The notes under the pieces: model-generated
What the model saw: only the letters and a program-made list of their open reading frames with translations
Databases searched by the model: none
What the model was told of the DNA's origin: nothing
Position numbers and translations under genes: made by a program
Part shown: piece after piece, positions 1-11,616 of the stretch
How positions within the stretch are numbered: position 1 is the first letter of the stretch
Layout: every line of letters starts with the position of its first letter
Origin: Cheiracanthium punctorium
Lineage: Eukaryota; Arthropoda; Arachnida; Araneae; Cheiracanthiidae
Direction of reading: 5' to 3'
DNA length: 64,000 bases
NCBI GenBank assembly: GCA_038373885.1
Contig: JAWZYV010011917.1
Location: 124,001 to 188,000, forward strand

Positions 1-3000
1 ATCCGAAATTTAGGAACTGAATAAGTAAATAACCAGGGAAGCAGTCTGACCATCAATGCAGGAGGAATCGTTACAATAGCCGTCACATCGTCTAATTTTC
101 TTAAATTCATTATTTTCTCAACTTTAGAGGTCTAGAAACTTGAATGCTCTAAATAGAAAGAAAGACAAGTGCATGTAAGCATACTTCAATTGAAATTAAG
201 GGCAGAAGTTATTGTAAATTAAACTTCAAAGAATTCTTCTTGCTAAATTTTAACAAACAAACTGGTCGTGAATGTGATGCATATTACTTTGTACAATCAT
301 TTCAAAATCTAAAAAGTGTGTACATTTTGAAAATCTCCAAAACATTCAAATTAGTCTAATACATTGAATTGTACAGTAAAATCGGAATTTTTCTGTCATA
401 TGAAATTTGAGGAAGTAGAATCTTAAGTTGTTATTGGTAAAATCGTCTCCTGGAGACTCTGATTGCGAATAAAAACATATTCTTCCCCACGGCATTAATT
501 TTGTTCTTCTAAGTAGCGCTTTTCCTCTAAGTACGAAACAGGATGCAGTATATATATATATATATATTTTTTTTTTTCTGACAATGCTACTTTTATTAGA
601 AATATACCTTTTTTTAATTTACGTTAAAAAATGTCGAACACAAGAAATATGTAAATATAAAGTATAAATTCATGCATCTGCTTCTTTCTCACTTACTCGC
701 AGCTGTGGTATGAACAGTATTTTACGTTTAGAACTGCATCGTAAGCCAAAAAGATAATTAAAACTATCAATTCACTTCCTAAGTAAAGAATGTGGGAACT
801 GTATGCTTGAAAATCCACATAAAGATCGTTTTCAAATAAAAAAGCGCTGTATTGTTTGCGATTTATTTAAATGTATCTAATTAAAAATGCAAAATGTACG
901 AGCCATATGAACAGTCTGAGCTCTGAGCCATTGTTCCCAAATAATTGAAAATGATGGCCCCTTACTTTTTCATCTGGTGGCTATTTAATTTTTTTAGGAC
1001 CAATTTATTTAAAGCAGTACAACTATAAGTGCCTAAAATGCAATTTTTGTGTAGTGAGAGATGCTTAACTAATTTTTATTAATTAAAAAAACTTAATATC
1101 ACTAAATACGATATTTTTTAAGTTCAGAGATGAAATAATTAAACATAAAACTGGATAAACTGAAAAAGAAGTTCAGGTAGTGTATTTTGTTAAAACTATC
1201 GCGCGAGATATATTAGCGGAAGAATGCTTATCGTTTAGTTAGTTGTATGGCACACGCTGAAAAATGATAAAATGATGACTATCAGAAACAGTTTTAATTT
1301 AATATGACACAAAATATTAATTTACACTGTATATTGTGATTTAATCCACATCATTACTGAGATTCAATGTTATTTAATAACATTCAGTCTCTCCTCTGAG
1401 GCACTTTTTACCATTCTTCCTAAGTAAAGTGATAATTAAAAGAATCTATTAATAGCCCTTTCAATCTGATTCACATCAAACAATCTAGATGTTTTGATGA
1501 GAGTCCGTTTTGATACTTTGTTTTAATGACATTTTGTTTGGAAATCAACACTACCCATCGGTAAAACACAAACTGCACAAGATAATTTAGAAATACTTGG
1601 AAATTGAGCTTTACATGACTCCATTTGCAATGCTGTGCAGACATCACTGAATGTTTTAATTATAAAACAATTAAACATGTTCCAAAAATGGGGAAATTCT
1701 GGTAATTTTTTTTTTCTCATACAAATTTACTCAAATTTCTCTAATAAAATTTCTAGACTTTGACAAAATTAAGTAATTCTTCAACATTTCTAGGGTATTC
1801 ACATTTATTAAATATTTTTATTAAAGACAGAATGCGGGAGAAACTTTGCTATACCAAACCTTAATTCCAAGTTCTTACACAAAGCATTTGCATAATTACA
1901 AGCATTGGTTTTAGAAATTTCTTTATCATTGGCAGCATGATCAATAACATACCCATAAAAAGCAGGCTGGATTTGCATTGAAATTACGAATTCTGATAAA
2001 TGAATCGTAAGTCCTTATCTTCAATGTTCATTCAAAGTATCTTTAAGTCGTAATTATTTTTTTGTTTACCAAGTGGCTTTACTAAGTTATCCTGATATGG
2101 AGAATATTTAAACTAAATCTCTAGATAGACACAGAAAAAGTAAAATAAAATTTACAATTTCATGTAAAAATTACTACAGTTACCCATAAATCTTTCAGTG
2201 AACTGGAGAAAATTTTTATTGATTCGTTAAGTTTTAGATTTGATATCAACCATTATTAAACGTATTAATAAGAGACGTTCCTACTCTTCTCGTGTAATCA
2301 CATTTTTCATTTGCCCCCCTTTGGTCTGTCCATTAATGCATGCGTTAATCGACTGCTGAACGATTTCAAATATGATGACTTTATTAATTCATAAAATCAT
2401 TTTATTAAACTGATTTCTTTGAATTAAACAAAACGGAAATACCAAACTACTCAACCAAACAAATTTTGTTAAATTCAACAAAAACACTTTTTAGCGTTCA
2501 TGAAACAAAATCTATTATGCTCATAAAATAAGTTGTATAGAAATACGGAGTAAACAGAGCAAACCTTTGAAATTATTATTTGAAAAAAGAGATTAGAAGG
2601 CGTTTGCAATGCTTTGCTTTTAATTGTAAACAATATGTTGTTCTCATTTGCTACAACATAGTACTACATTAGAACAGATTACGGCGGCTGATTGTATGTA
2701 AATTTTACGAGAAAGAGAAATATCACCGAAGATTGATGAAGGCAAGAACAGAAGAGGTAGCTTCCTCGAGCCCACGGAATAAAGAAAGAGTGTTATTGTC
2801 TTTTACCAAAGGACATTTAAAAAGAAACCGGTGTTCAAAAGATGAAATTATTAAAACTTTGTAAAATAACACAAGTAAAAGGTACTTGTCAATGAGGACA
2901 CACGGGGGCATTAAATTTTCGCTCTTCGTCAGCTGAAGAGAGAACTACTGACAACAACCACAGATGAGTGGAGACCAAAAATGGCTTCCTTTCCTTGAGG

Positions 3001-3106
3001 TTCGATGTAATCTGATTAAAAAAACAGAAAAAGAAATAGAAATCAAAATAGAAATTCTCGAAATCGAATATTAAAATTTTCAATCCATCTGCTGTCTTAT
3101 TCACCG

Positions 3107-3368
3107 AGTACTTGACACCCGTGTAAACCCACTGAAGCATGGTCGGATTAAAGGGGAGGGGGCCCAGAAACAAAAGAAATTAATGTAAAAGATCCAATTT
3201 TACTTCCATAAAATGGACGTATATTCAATTTTCTAACTAACCCCCCCCCCCCCACCGAGAAATTTGCATTAATCCGCAACTGCACTGAAGCGAGGGTCAG
3301 ATGTCGAATGGATGTACATTTGATGTCTATTTAACGCCTGAAGGGGTTAACACGGGTGTCAACTACTT
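3107..3368. repeat. Short inverted repeat, possible MITE relic
   Basis: The arm at 3107-3130 (containing TTGACACCCGTGTAAACCC) is repeated in reverse complement at 3344-3368 (GGGTTAACACGGGTGTCAA) with about two differences. The interior contains a C-run and a second weak inverted match around GGATTAA. A GC-rich block continues to about 3440. Its reverse strand begins CAGTGGCGGACA, a start typical of hAT MITEs, but no partner end was found. Confidence 0.45.
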
Positions 3369-3534
3369 GGTAACTACGGCCGCTGGGGCCACCACTAGCT
3401 AGGAGCCGGGGTGTACCGCGATCACTTGTCCGCCACTGCTATGATCGTGCTATGTCAGAAAAATAGTGGTCATTCGTCTGACTGCATAATTTAGGGACTC
3501 TAAACTAAACAAGTGTGCTAAGTAGTGATCTGTC

Positions 3535-3735
3535 ATTCGAATGATTTTCATAATCGATTCCTATTATTCGAATAGAATCAATAATTGATTAATCGAATAG
3601 TGAATAATCCAACTTTCACTGTTCGAATAGTATTTGTGGTTTCCCTATTCGAATAGTAATCACAATTGAAATTTCGAATGCCATGTGATATTCGAATGCT
3701 ACATGCTGAGCGTTCGAATAGATTTTTCAAAATCG
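3535..3735. repeat. Cluster of TTCGAATAG/G motifs
   Basis: At least seven copies of TTCGAAT, most followed by AG or G, lie in about 200 bp, together with ATCGATT and ATCGAATAG variants. Spacing is irregular at roughly 20-35 bp. This looks like a decayed short tandem or subterminal-repeat region of a DNA transposon rather than a simple microsatellite. Confidence 0.5.
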
Positions 3736-5279
3736 ATTATCTTGAATGCATTTAATAATACATTAATTCCAATAGTTTCATTCATTCATGTCCATCACTA
3801 ACTAGGTAACTATCCTTACCTGCACTTAATGTAGAATCAAACAACTTTTCCCAATTCTGAAGGCATTTATTTATAAAAGGGCTGATTGTATTTGAAATCA
3901 GTCAATGGTGTCTCAAACACTAAAGTAGCATTAGTGTAAATGTTACTCCTATACATTATAGCAATGTATAAAAATAATAAATAAATAAAAGAGGGAATTC
4001 ATTTACTTCATACAAAAATTAAATTTTTTATCATCCAAAAATTAATCCTTCCAACGGAATTTTTTTTAATGCAAGCGCTTCAGGTTTTTTTACATCGAAT
4101 TTCAGACATTACCGTAATTATTTGTGAAATATTGTATCATACGTAGAAAGAAGAAACGGTTTTCTTAAGGAACTTCAGAAAAAATCCATTCTTATATATT
4201 TGGAAAGATTTTTTTTTCTCTGTAACCGGTATTTATCAAGCAGACAGCAAACTCTTTTAACCTCTATCTCACAACAGACACACACACGCGCAAAAAAAAT
4301 AAATCTGTTCCATTAATAATGTCGCTTAAACAAGATTAGTGAGTTGGCTTTTTATCTTCATGGAAATTAAACTAGGCAAATTTTATTTACCTTTTCATCA
4401 CTTGCTTAATCATATCATTGCTGATAAAATTGAATAATAAAGACGTGTTAATACGTGGGGGATATTCTTGAGCCCTGTAAAAACTATATTTCGATGGAGA
4501 TTTTTTGCAATTAATTGCATCTGCCAGAGTTTACGCAAAAAAAACGTTAAGAGATTAAGTTGATTATGCTTTAAGCAATTTATAACAACCTTTTTTCTCT
4601 CTGCTAACAAAATCTCTTGATAGTTCTCGTAATAATTGCATGGCGAATTTCTTTAATTCGTAAAATAGGTAAGTTAAAATAATAGAGGTTTTGGGTTTCG
4701 CTCAGGGATGGAAAAAAACGATTTATTTGAAAAAAAACTTTTTTTTTTAAATCCTTTTATAATTACCTGTTACATACTTATAAATAAAATTATTTGTAAA
4801 ATGTTCAAATAACAATTAATATCCCTTCTGAAAGTAATTAAAACAAAGTAAATAAACAATTGTTTCTATACTTATGTGGACATTGAAATCATTCAATTTT
4901 AATATTTTATTTAGAGATACTATTTTTTATATTAAGTATATAATATAATACAATATTAATTGTTCACTACATTTTACATGGAATCTTGCACTTAGATTCA
5001 TCAGTAATAATGGTGATACGTTGTTCAAAATGATATTTTTAAGATTTAAAAATAAGTTGTTAAAGCACAAAAACTCTATTTTAGAAAGAAATTAAAAATG
5101 CAGCCTATAATTCACGTTTAATTAATAGTTTTTAATAATGATAAAACATAATGTATCTATTAGTTTGATATAAAAACTTATTGTTGATACTTATTAGGAT
5201 CATTTTAAAAGATATTAGAACGTACGGAAAAAACACTCAAAATACTGGTGTGAAACAATAACGTAAATAAAAAACTTAG

Positions 5280-5338
5280 CCGTGAATATTGCACTTAATG
5301 TCAATGAAGTTCATTGACATTAAGTGCAATATTCACGG
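5280..5338. repeat. Perfect 29-bp-arm palindrome at the 5' edge of the Penelope-like element
   Basis: Arm 5280-5308 is the exact reverse complement of 5310-5338 with a single G between. The right arm is continuous with the coding frame, so the left arm is a fold-back copy made at insertion. The ATG that opens the frame at 5289 lies in the inverted arm, so it is not the ancestral start. Confidence 0.95.
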
Positions 5339-7625
5339 TTCTTCTCGTGTTGATAAGGCTCTGAATAGGTCTAAGCGGGCGGTTTTACGTGCTTTTATTC
5401 AGGATGTTCTTTATAAAGTTTCGATTCTTGAATCTGATCTTTATGATCTCCATTTGCTTTTGGGTAAGTCTTACCCTGCTTTTGCTAACTGGGAAAAACG
5501 GAATTTCGCTTATGTTGAACAACGTTCTATTTCTCACAGAGCTACTTTGGATAAGAAATTCCAAGCTCTTCTTCAGGTTAGGTCTTCCCTCGGTTCTGTC
5601 AGTCCTCTTGTTCAGGACACTGTTGTTAATTTGTCTTCGCATGTTTTAACTGATTCTCAGCGAGATGCTCTTAGTTTAGGTTTGAATTTTTCTCGTGTTA
5701 GCAACGTTTCGGTTTCCAAACTTATTGCTCCTATGGAAAACTCCTTTAAAAATAGTAAACTCTCTTCTAACCAACTTGATACTTTGCGACATCTTATTGC
5801 TAATACTATCTCTTCAAATAATATGCATGCCAAATCTAATCTTTCTCGTTCTCAAAAAACTGCTCTCAAAGAACTCAACTCTAACCCTAATTTACTCATT
5901 ACTAAAGCTGATAAAGGCGGCCAGACTGTTTTACTTGATAAATCTTTTTATGTTGATAGTATTAATAACATGCTAACCACTGGTCCATACACTAAATTAA
6001 ATTCTGATCCTACTAACAGTCACCTTTCTGAAATTAAACACACTTTGAAGTCCTCTGTAATCTTAAATGCTCAAACTAAACGTTTTGTTATTCCTTCTAT
6101 TGCTAACTGTGCTCGTTTCTATGCCCTTCCTAAAATTCACAAACCTTCTCTTGCCTTTCGCCCGATTGTTTCTAACATTGGTACTGCTTCTTATAACCTT
6201 GCACGTTTCCTCTCGCATTCTCTCTCTCCCTTGACTGCTAGTAATACCCACACTGTTAAAAACTCTTATGATTTCGTTAACAAAGTTAAACTTCTTTCTC
6301 CTACTAATTGTAAAATGCTTTCTCTTGATGTTAAATCTTCATTTACTAATGTTCCTATCCAAGGCGCGATTGACTGTTTGGAAAAGCGTTTACGCGAGTT
6401 TCATTATTCTTCTATTGAGATTAAGGAGTTTATAGCTTTAGTAAGCGTTTGTATTAAACAAACTGCTTTCATTTTTAATGGCTCTTTCTATAAACAAACC
6501 GAGGGTCTTGCTATGGGTAATTCTCTCTCTCCTCTCTTATGTGATATTTATATGCATTATTTTGAAGAGAAGCTCTTCAAGGTCTTTAATTTTCCGTGCT
6601 GGGTCAGATATGTTGACGATACTTTCGTTCTAGTGGATTCCAATTGTGATATTTCTAATTTACTTTTGATTGTTAATTCTGTTGATCCGTGTATCCAATT
6701 TACTCTAGAAGAGGAGTGCAACAATTCTTTACCTTTTTTGGATGTTCTTGTTTCTAGGAATCCTGACGGTTTCTCTACTTCTGTTTTCCGCAAACCCTTT
6801 TCTATATCTTTACCTCCTCATGCCCTATCTAATCATCCTTACCAGCAAAAACTTTCTGCTTTTTACACTTACGTGTTTCGTGCTATCAAAATTTGCTCTG
6901 ATTCTTCATCTCTTAATAATGAAATTAGTTACTTAAAATCCTTAGCTGTTTCTCGTGGTTTTAGCCCCTCTATTATTGATAAAGCTGTTTCTAAATTTAA
7001 TAAGACTAATACTTCTACTAATACTATTAATTTTCACAACGATTTAATTGTACTACCTTTCTTTTCACCTTTATGCTACAAAATTTCTAAACTTCTCAAA
7101 AATTTCGGTTTCAAAGTCATTTTCAAACCTGTTAATAAACTTAAATTTTCTTCCCTTAAAGATCCTATTCCTACTGAGAACCGTTGGGGTGTTTATTATA
7201 TTCCTTGTGGATCTTGTGATTTGGGCTATATTGGTCAGACCAGAAGAGCTCTCAAATTTAGGCTCAAAGAGCATGAGAGATATGTTTCTAAGCACGAACT
7301 TTCCAAATCTTCTATTGCCTCGCATTGTTGGAATTCCAATCATCGTTTTCAGTTTTCTAAAGCTAAGATTTTGTGCACTCCTCAGTCTTTGTCCCATCTG
7401 GATTTTTTGGAAGGTTTTTTCCATTACCCAGCACTTAGAACGTCTTGTGAACGATGGTTCTTCCGTTCCTTTCGTTCATTCTGCTTGGAAGCTGCTGTTG
7501 TAAGTTTCTTTTCACTTTCTTCGTCTACCCCCCCCCTTATTTATTTATTTATTTATTTATTTATTGTGTGTGTACGTGTGTTACTGTCTTCCTTTACGTT
7601 TTTTTTATATATGTGTATGTATTAA
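5289..7625 (+). CDS. Penelope-like reverse transcriptase/GIY-YIG endonuclease, 5' truncated and C-terminally frameshifted
   Basis: The 778-codon frame contains the Penelope RT core. Motif A is DVKSSFTNVP near residue 347, motif B is GLAMGNSLSPLL near 406, and the catalytic motif C is YVDDTF near 441. A GIY-YIG nuclease follows at about residues 633-665 (GVYYIPCGSCDLGYIGQTRR, then an EH pair). In this family the RT copies element RNA from a nick made by the nuclease. The first residues come from an inverted fold-back arm, so native coding starts at or before 5310. Past residue about 708 the sequence stops resembling the family. The family-like tail continues in another frame to about 7503, which implies a one-base indel in one of the T-runs at 7403-7420. 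The annotated end at 7625 therefore reads through non-coding repeats. RT identity is secure; activity is unlikely. Confidence 0.9.
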   Translation: MHLMSMKFIDIKCNIHGSSRVDKALNRSKRAVLRAFIQDVLYKVSILESDLYDLHLLLGKSYPAFANWEKRNFAYVEQRSISHRATLDKKFQALLQVRSSLGSVSPLVQDTVVNLSSHVLTDSQRDALSLGLNFSRVSNVSVSKLIAPMENSFKNSKLSSNQLDTLRHLIANTISSNNMHAKSNLSRSQKTALKELNSNPNLLITKADKGGQTVLLDKSFYVDSINNMLTTGPYTKLNSDPTNSHLSEIKHTLKSSVILNAQTKRFVIPSIANCARFYALPKIHKPSLAFRPIVSNIGTASYNLARFLSHSLSPLTASNTHTVKNSYDFVNKVKLLSPTNCKMLSLDVKSSFTNVPIQGAIDCLEKRLREFHYSSIEIKEFIALVSVCIKQTAFIFNGSFYKQTEGLAMGNSLSPLLCDIYMHYFEEKLFKVFNFPCWVRYVDDTFVLVDSNCDISNLLLIVNSVDPCIQFTLEEECNNSLPFLDVLVSRNPDGFSTSVFRKPFSISLPPHALSNHPYQQKLSAFYTYVFRAIKICSDSSSLNNEISYLKSLAVSRGFSPSIIDKAVSKFNKTNTSTNTINFHNDLIVLPFFSPLCYKISKLLKNFGFKVIFKPVNKLKFSSLKDPIPTENRWGVYYIPCGSCDLGYIGQTRRALKFRLKEHERYVSKHELSKSSIASHCWNSNHRFQFSKAKILCTPQSLSHLDFLEGFFHYPALRTSCERWFFRSFRSFCLEAAVVSFFSLSSSTPPLIYLFIYLFIVCVRVLLSSFTFFLYMCMY

Positions 7626-8063
7626 AAAAAAATGATTTATATATATTTTGTGCTGTCCTGTTCATGGTTTTTAAGTATTAAAAAAAAAAAAAAAAAAAAA
7701 AAAATTGTGTTCTGTTTGTTTTGTTTTGTTTTGTTCTGTTTTCTCTTTTTGTGTGTGTGTGTTTGTATTCGTGTGTTCCTTTTTTATTATTTATTATTTA
7801 TTTATTCCTTTCTTATTTCTGTATTTTTGTACTTCTTTCCTTTCCCTTTTTATATTTTTTTCTCCCCTCTCCGTGGTTTTGTTCGATTTTTCTTTGCCCC
7901 TTGTGGCAACATCTTGCTTGTTTTTCTCTTTTCAGTTCCCTGTGTTGCTTGCAACGAAGGGCTTGGACTGACGAAGGCCAAAACAATTTTTGGTTGAAAC
8001 GTGCGTATCCTCTTACCTATAACATCTTATGTGTGTTTTTTTACAAAGTTTTTTATTTACGTT
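7504..8063 (+). other. 3' region of the Penelope-like element, simple-repeat rich
   Basis: The region after the frame holds an ATTT array near 7540-7564, an A-run at about 7681-7704, TTTGT-like repeats and GT repeats. A less repetitive end follows (GACGAAGGCC, then GTTGAAACG near 7990) and finishes in GTTTTTTATTTACGTT at the duplication. Open frames here are low-complexity artefacts. Confidence 0.7.
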
Positions 8064-8214
8064 ATATTAGAACGTATCCTATTTGTAGTATACGATATTT
8101 TAAATTATTCTTTAAAAAAATCAATTTTTTAAACATTTGGTTTAAACCAGTCAGTACCACTTACGCTTGTTTAAGAAGCCTTTTTTACAATTAATCTCGC
8201 CATTTTCTTTAATA

Positions 8215-8512
8215 CAGTAATACCTCGATTTACACTATCCAGACATACGCGAACCCGGATTTTCGCGATTTTTCAATCTATTTATTTACTTCCAAAATAT
8301 TTTTCGCCTATTATTTTAATAACTTAATTTTTCATGCACATGTATTAGATAAGATCTTATTAAACATTTTTTCTAAATTATGGTTTTCTTTAGTCTCTGA
8401 TCCAAATTAAAAATAATTTGTAAGTACATATCCCATTTATATGCGAAGTTATACCCCAACTTACGCGGTTATCCGTTGGTGCCATCTACCACGTAAGTTC
8501 GGAGTACTACTG
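8215..8512. mobile_element. pogo/Tigger-like MITE
   Basis: A 298-bp segment is flanked by TA dinucleotides (8213-8214, 8513-8514). It begins CAGTAATACCTCGATTTAC, and its far end in reverse complement reads CAGTAGTACTCCGAACTTAC. The termini resemble those of Tigger-type elements of the Tc1/mariner/pogo superfamily. No coding capacity is left. Confidence 0.65.
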
Positions 8513-9558
8513 TATACTTTGTTCTTTTAACAGAGATTTAGGGTAAAGGCACCGGTTACTGACACTTTAAGGAAAATTTCGAGTTATTTTCTTAATTACT
8601 TTCTTATTTATAAAGTAACATTTATGTTTCAGTTTTTCTTTATGGCCAAGATCTGCACTATCGATTTCATTCATTGCTTAAGTCAAATAAATAAAAATTT
8701 CCGTTTTATGAGCAAAACTTCAACAGCAATTTTCCCCATATTATTGACATGAATGAACCAGTTATTGACATGGATAAAAACCAATTATTGACATGCAAAT
8801 TCACTTATTGGCAGTAAAAGAACCAAATTATTGACACCGTACTAAAATTTTGAACAATATTATTTTGAATAAAATAAGGCAAGATTACAAAAAATAAATA
8901 AAGGAATACATAAAATAAAAATTTCATGATAGTTTGATATATTTTAAACTATAATTTCACTATTTTCATCTGACTGATCTTGTGGTCTCATTTTTCTTGT
9001 TTTTCATCATCACTGGAGATTTCACGTGCTTTCCTTGGTTTCTTGAGTCTGGTATTTTTCTACTTTGACTGCATCATTGCTTTTTTCTTTTCTCCCTCTA
9101 CTATTTTCTGTAATTTAATCTGTTTATTCAGCTTGCTCTAATGTGCTTGATTTTTTGTTCTCTTGTTCTTTTGTTTTCTCTGTTTCGGATAATTTTTATG
9201 ATCTCCTGAAGACACTACACTGGGCACTATGCTGAACATGTGTTATGTCTTATACGTCTATGAATGAATTTGCTTCAGATCTAGCTGATTTGGAATTATT
9301 AACAGCAAGGACTTATGATGGTCAGGACATGATATGATAGACATGTTATGACAAAGGTAGTGGTTTCACCAGAGAATTGGGATAAATGTTTTCAGTTGCA
9401 TAGACATATACCAATAGATGTCATCCTGCTCATGATATGTTGTGAGCATTGATAAACTCCTGGTCACTGAATTATTCCATGAAAGTTTCCAAAGGGTCTT
9501 CATTAATTGCCTCCATGAAACATCTTATCATCTTTTCTAAACCATGAAAAGAACGAAA

Positions 9559-10139
9559 TCAATATGTATTGTTCCTGATTAAAATTTTAAATTTTTTTAC
9601 TTGTAAAACAACGTATTTTGTTTTAGTTATAAGTTTCTGCTCTGTTGTCCCAGACCCTTGATCTGGTGTTTCGTTTGACAGCAGAACACTCCGAGAGCAA
9701 AAAATTCTTGAAACGAAAAAAGTGGGCTGCTGGTTTATCCTGTTATCCTGGTGATTATTTGAAGAAAATGCCTGTTTCTTCACAAATAAACCTTTCTGTG
9801 AAATTAGGTTGGAACATTTTACTGAAGTATTCGTAAAAGGTAGAACAAGTCATCCTCTCATATTCAGATTGCAATCATTAGGAATGCTTTAGGTGATATC
9901 AGGCGCTGTTTCAAACTTGGACACAACGGTGCTGAATCACTGCTAGCATTAGCTGTAGTAAGTAAAATAAAGCACTGTTTTTCCTCATTATTTACAGAGA
10001 AGTATGCATTTTTTGTAGCCTTAGGTGCTATACTTTTGCATTCAGAATTTAGGGAAAATGCTGTTTTGTCACCACTGAACACTTTATTTTGGATTTTCCT
10101 ATGCTTCAAAAAAAGCGTGTTACCACAAGTGTTCTTCAT
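9559..10139 (-). pseudogene. DDE transposase remnant (Tigger/Jerky type)
   Basis: The minus-strand frame 10139-9864 contains GDKTAFSLNSECKSIAPKAT followed by a KNAYFSVNNEEKQCFILL stretch and TTANAS. The layout resembles the first catalytic segment of DDE_1 transposases (a DE.TAFSL-type motif, a basic patch, then a beta strand ending in TANASG). The acidic residues are partly altered: GDKT stands where DET is usual. Weaker traces continue in other frames to about 9559. It is badly broken and surely inactive. I inferred the family from motif layout alone. Confidence 0.5.
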
Positions 10140-10830
10140 TTTGCTGAAATACTTACAGAGCCAGAGTTACGACTGATTGGCGACTTACTGCGTTGCTTTG
10201 TAAACTAAATTAATACGATGTACCCCCATAATTTCTTACTGTTGTAGCAAGTGGAACTCTATTCTTCCACAATACTAAGAGTGCTGCTAACATTTATCCC
10301 TCTTCATACTTTTTTTTGTTCTTTCAACGGGACCTTTGCATTTTTGTTTAGAAGAGCTTGTTGGAGCCATTTTAATAACCTGAAAATGGAAAACAACCAA
10401 CTTGATAAAGCCAACCTAAAAATGGAAAACGTAAGCTTGTCAATTATTAACTTTCATTCATCAGGAAAGGCTAAATCATCGATTTGGTACTATAATAAGT
10501 CCAAGAGAATAGATCCAAAAATGCAGTCTGTGTTATTCAAATTGTGAACAAATACACATGCAAACTGTATTACACAAAATGAGAACAAATCACAGTTATT
10601 TGTCTAATTCACAGACATGCAGAATATTGCGTTAGTTCTAAATGTATATTTATTAACTTGTCTTATTATGCCTATCCTACTTACTTAGTTAAAAAATGGC
10701 AATATCTTAATATTTAAGCTGTCAATAATTAGTTCTTAACATTGGAATTATTGACTGTAACGTGATCCTATTATCGACAACCCCACTGTCAAAAATTGGA
10801 TCCCTTCGTTATTTTGAAAAGGGGAGAGCA

Positions 10831-11383
10831 TAAATGTGTTAAAAATCAAAAAACAATCTTAATAATGTCATTGAGCATATTTATGTGAAATTCACAATTA
10901 TTGACAGGTGTGTCAATAGTTGGGTAACTTGATTGATTTGAATACTAATTACTGACACCCCTAAAAATAGTTGTTTAACTAAAAATTTACATTTGGAAAC
11001 TGTATTCTCATTAAGTAGAAGTAGCAACAAAGTAGACCTAAAAAAATGTAATCAATGGAACATAAAGTTTCATAGTTATTATACGCAAAATCGACACTTT
11101 CCTTTTAAATGTGTTAAAAATCAAAAAACAATCTTAATAATGTCATTGAGCATATTTATGTGAAATTCACAATTATTGACAGGTGTGTCAATAGTTGGGT
11201 AACTTGATTGATTTGAATACTAATTACTGACACCCCTAAAAATAGTTGTTCAACTAAAAATTTACATTTGGAAACTGTATTCTCATTAAGTAGAAGTAGC
11301 AACAAAGTAGACCTAAAAAAATGTAATCAATGGAACATAAAGTTTCATAGTTATTATACGCAAAATCGACACTTTCCTTTTAA
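10831..11383. repeat. 275-bp tandem duplication, nearly identical copies
   Basis: Copy 1 (10831-11105) and copy 2 (from 11106) align with a fixed 275-bp offset. The only difference I found is TTGTTTAACT against TTGTTCAACT. Each copy carries one TTATTGACAGGTGTGTCAA inverted motif, so the duplication doubled part of the right subterminal region. The copies are far more alike than the transposon is intact, so the event is recent. Confidence 0.92.
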
Positions 11384-11616
11384 GCAAAACCTTTAATTTA
11401 TGAGTCGCTGCAAGTTTCTGATAAGAGACTCTATGTTCCCGAGAATTTTGTTAGTCAAACTGACTTGATTACGGCGGGAAACTGTAGCTAATTAGTTGAG
11501 CTTTGGCTAGGTGCTAAATTTGAATTTCCAAGTGGCCCCAAATTGCTTATTTTTCAACTTTGAAGCAGCAACTGTCAATAATTGGGGTAGTGGCAACAAT
11601 CGGTGCCTTTACCCTG

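Larger units (their letters stand above)
1..5211. other. AT-rich region without a recognisable gene
   Basis: All six frames are broken at short intervals. The few open frames (up to 94 codons) have low-complexity, AT-driven composition and no recognisable domain. The stretch holds a TA microsatellite at 549-567, a C-run at 3241-3254, the small inverted repeat at 3107-3368 and the TTCGAAT cluster at 3535-3735. Otherwise I see nothing in it. It could be intergenic or part of a long intron. Confidence 0.7.
5225..8063 (+). mobile_element. Penelope-like retroelement insertion
   Basis: The 13-bp direct repeat ATATTAGAACGTA (5212-5224 and 8064-8076) brackets the insertion as a target-site duplication. 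Inside are one long frame encoding a reverse transcriptase fused to a C-terminal GIY-YIG nuclease (the hallmark of Penelope-like elements), then a 3' region with simple repeats. The left end carries inverted pieces of the element itself. 5258-5275 is the reverse complement of the 3' end at 8048-8065, and 5280-5308 is the reverse complement of 5310-5338. Inverted 5' fragments and truncation are common in this class. The copy is fairly young because the frame is almost intact. Confidence 0.93.
8540..11616 (-). mobile_element. Decayed DNA transposon with subterminal ATTATTGACA repeats (Tigger/Jerky-like)
   Basis: The terminal repeats match. The left end reads AGGGTAAAGGCACCGGTT from 8540, and the right end in reverse complement is AGGGTAAAGGCACCGATT ending near 11615. 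Both ends contain several copies of (A)ATTATTGACA or its complement. These lie at about 8740-8840 on the left and 10720-10950, 11160-11240 and 11570-11590 on the right, and are likely transposase-binding sites. A broken transposase-like frame lies on the minus strand. A clean target duplication was not found. The right end is followed by TA, but the left flank is TT. Confidence 0.72.

Noticed and set aside
1523..4610. Open frames of 60-94 codons in the first 5 kb
   Set aside because: Low-complexity composition, no domain, no splice or start context; expected by chance in AT-rich DNA.
4705..8150. A possible hAT element split by the Penelope-like insertion (CAGGGATGGAAAAAAACG at 4704 and an AAACCAGTCAGTACC end near 8150)
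   Set aside because: The two ends match only loosely through A/T runs, and no 8-bp duplication could be found.
7632..8194. Overlapping 88-157-codon frames rich in Phe, Leu and Cys downstream of the Penelope frame
   Set aside because: They are translations of T-rich simple repeats in the element's 3' region.
10251..10547. A 98-codon plus-strand frame that starts with a hydrophobic stretch
   Set aside because: It lies opposite the transposase remnant inside the decayed DNA transposon and has no recognisable domain.
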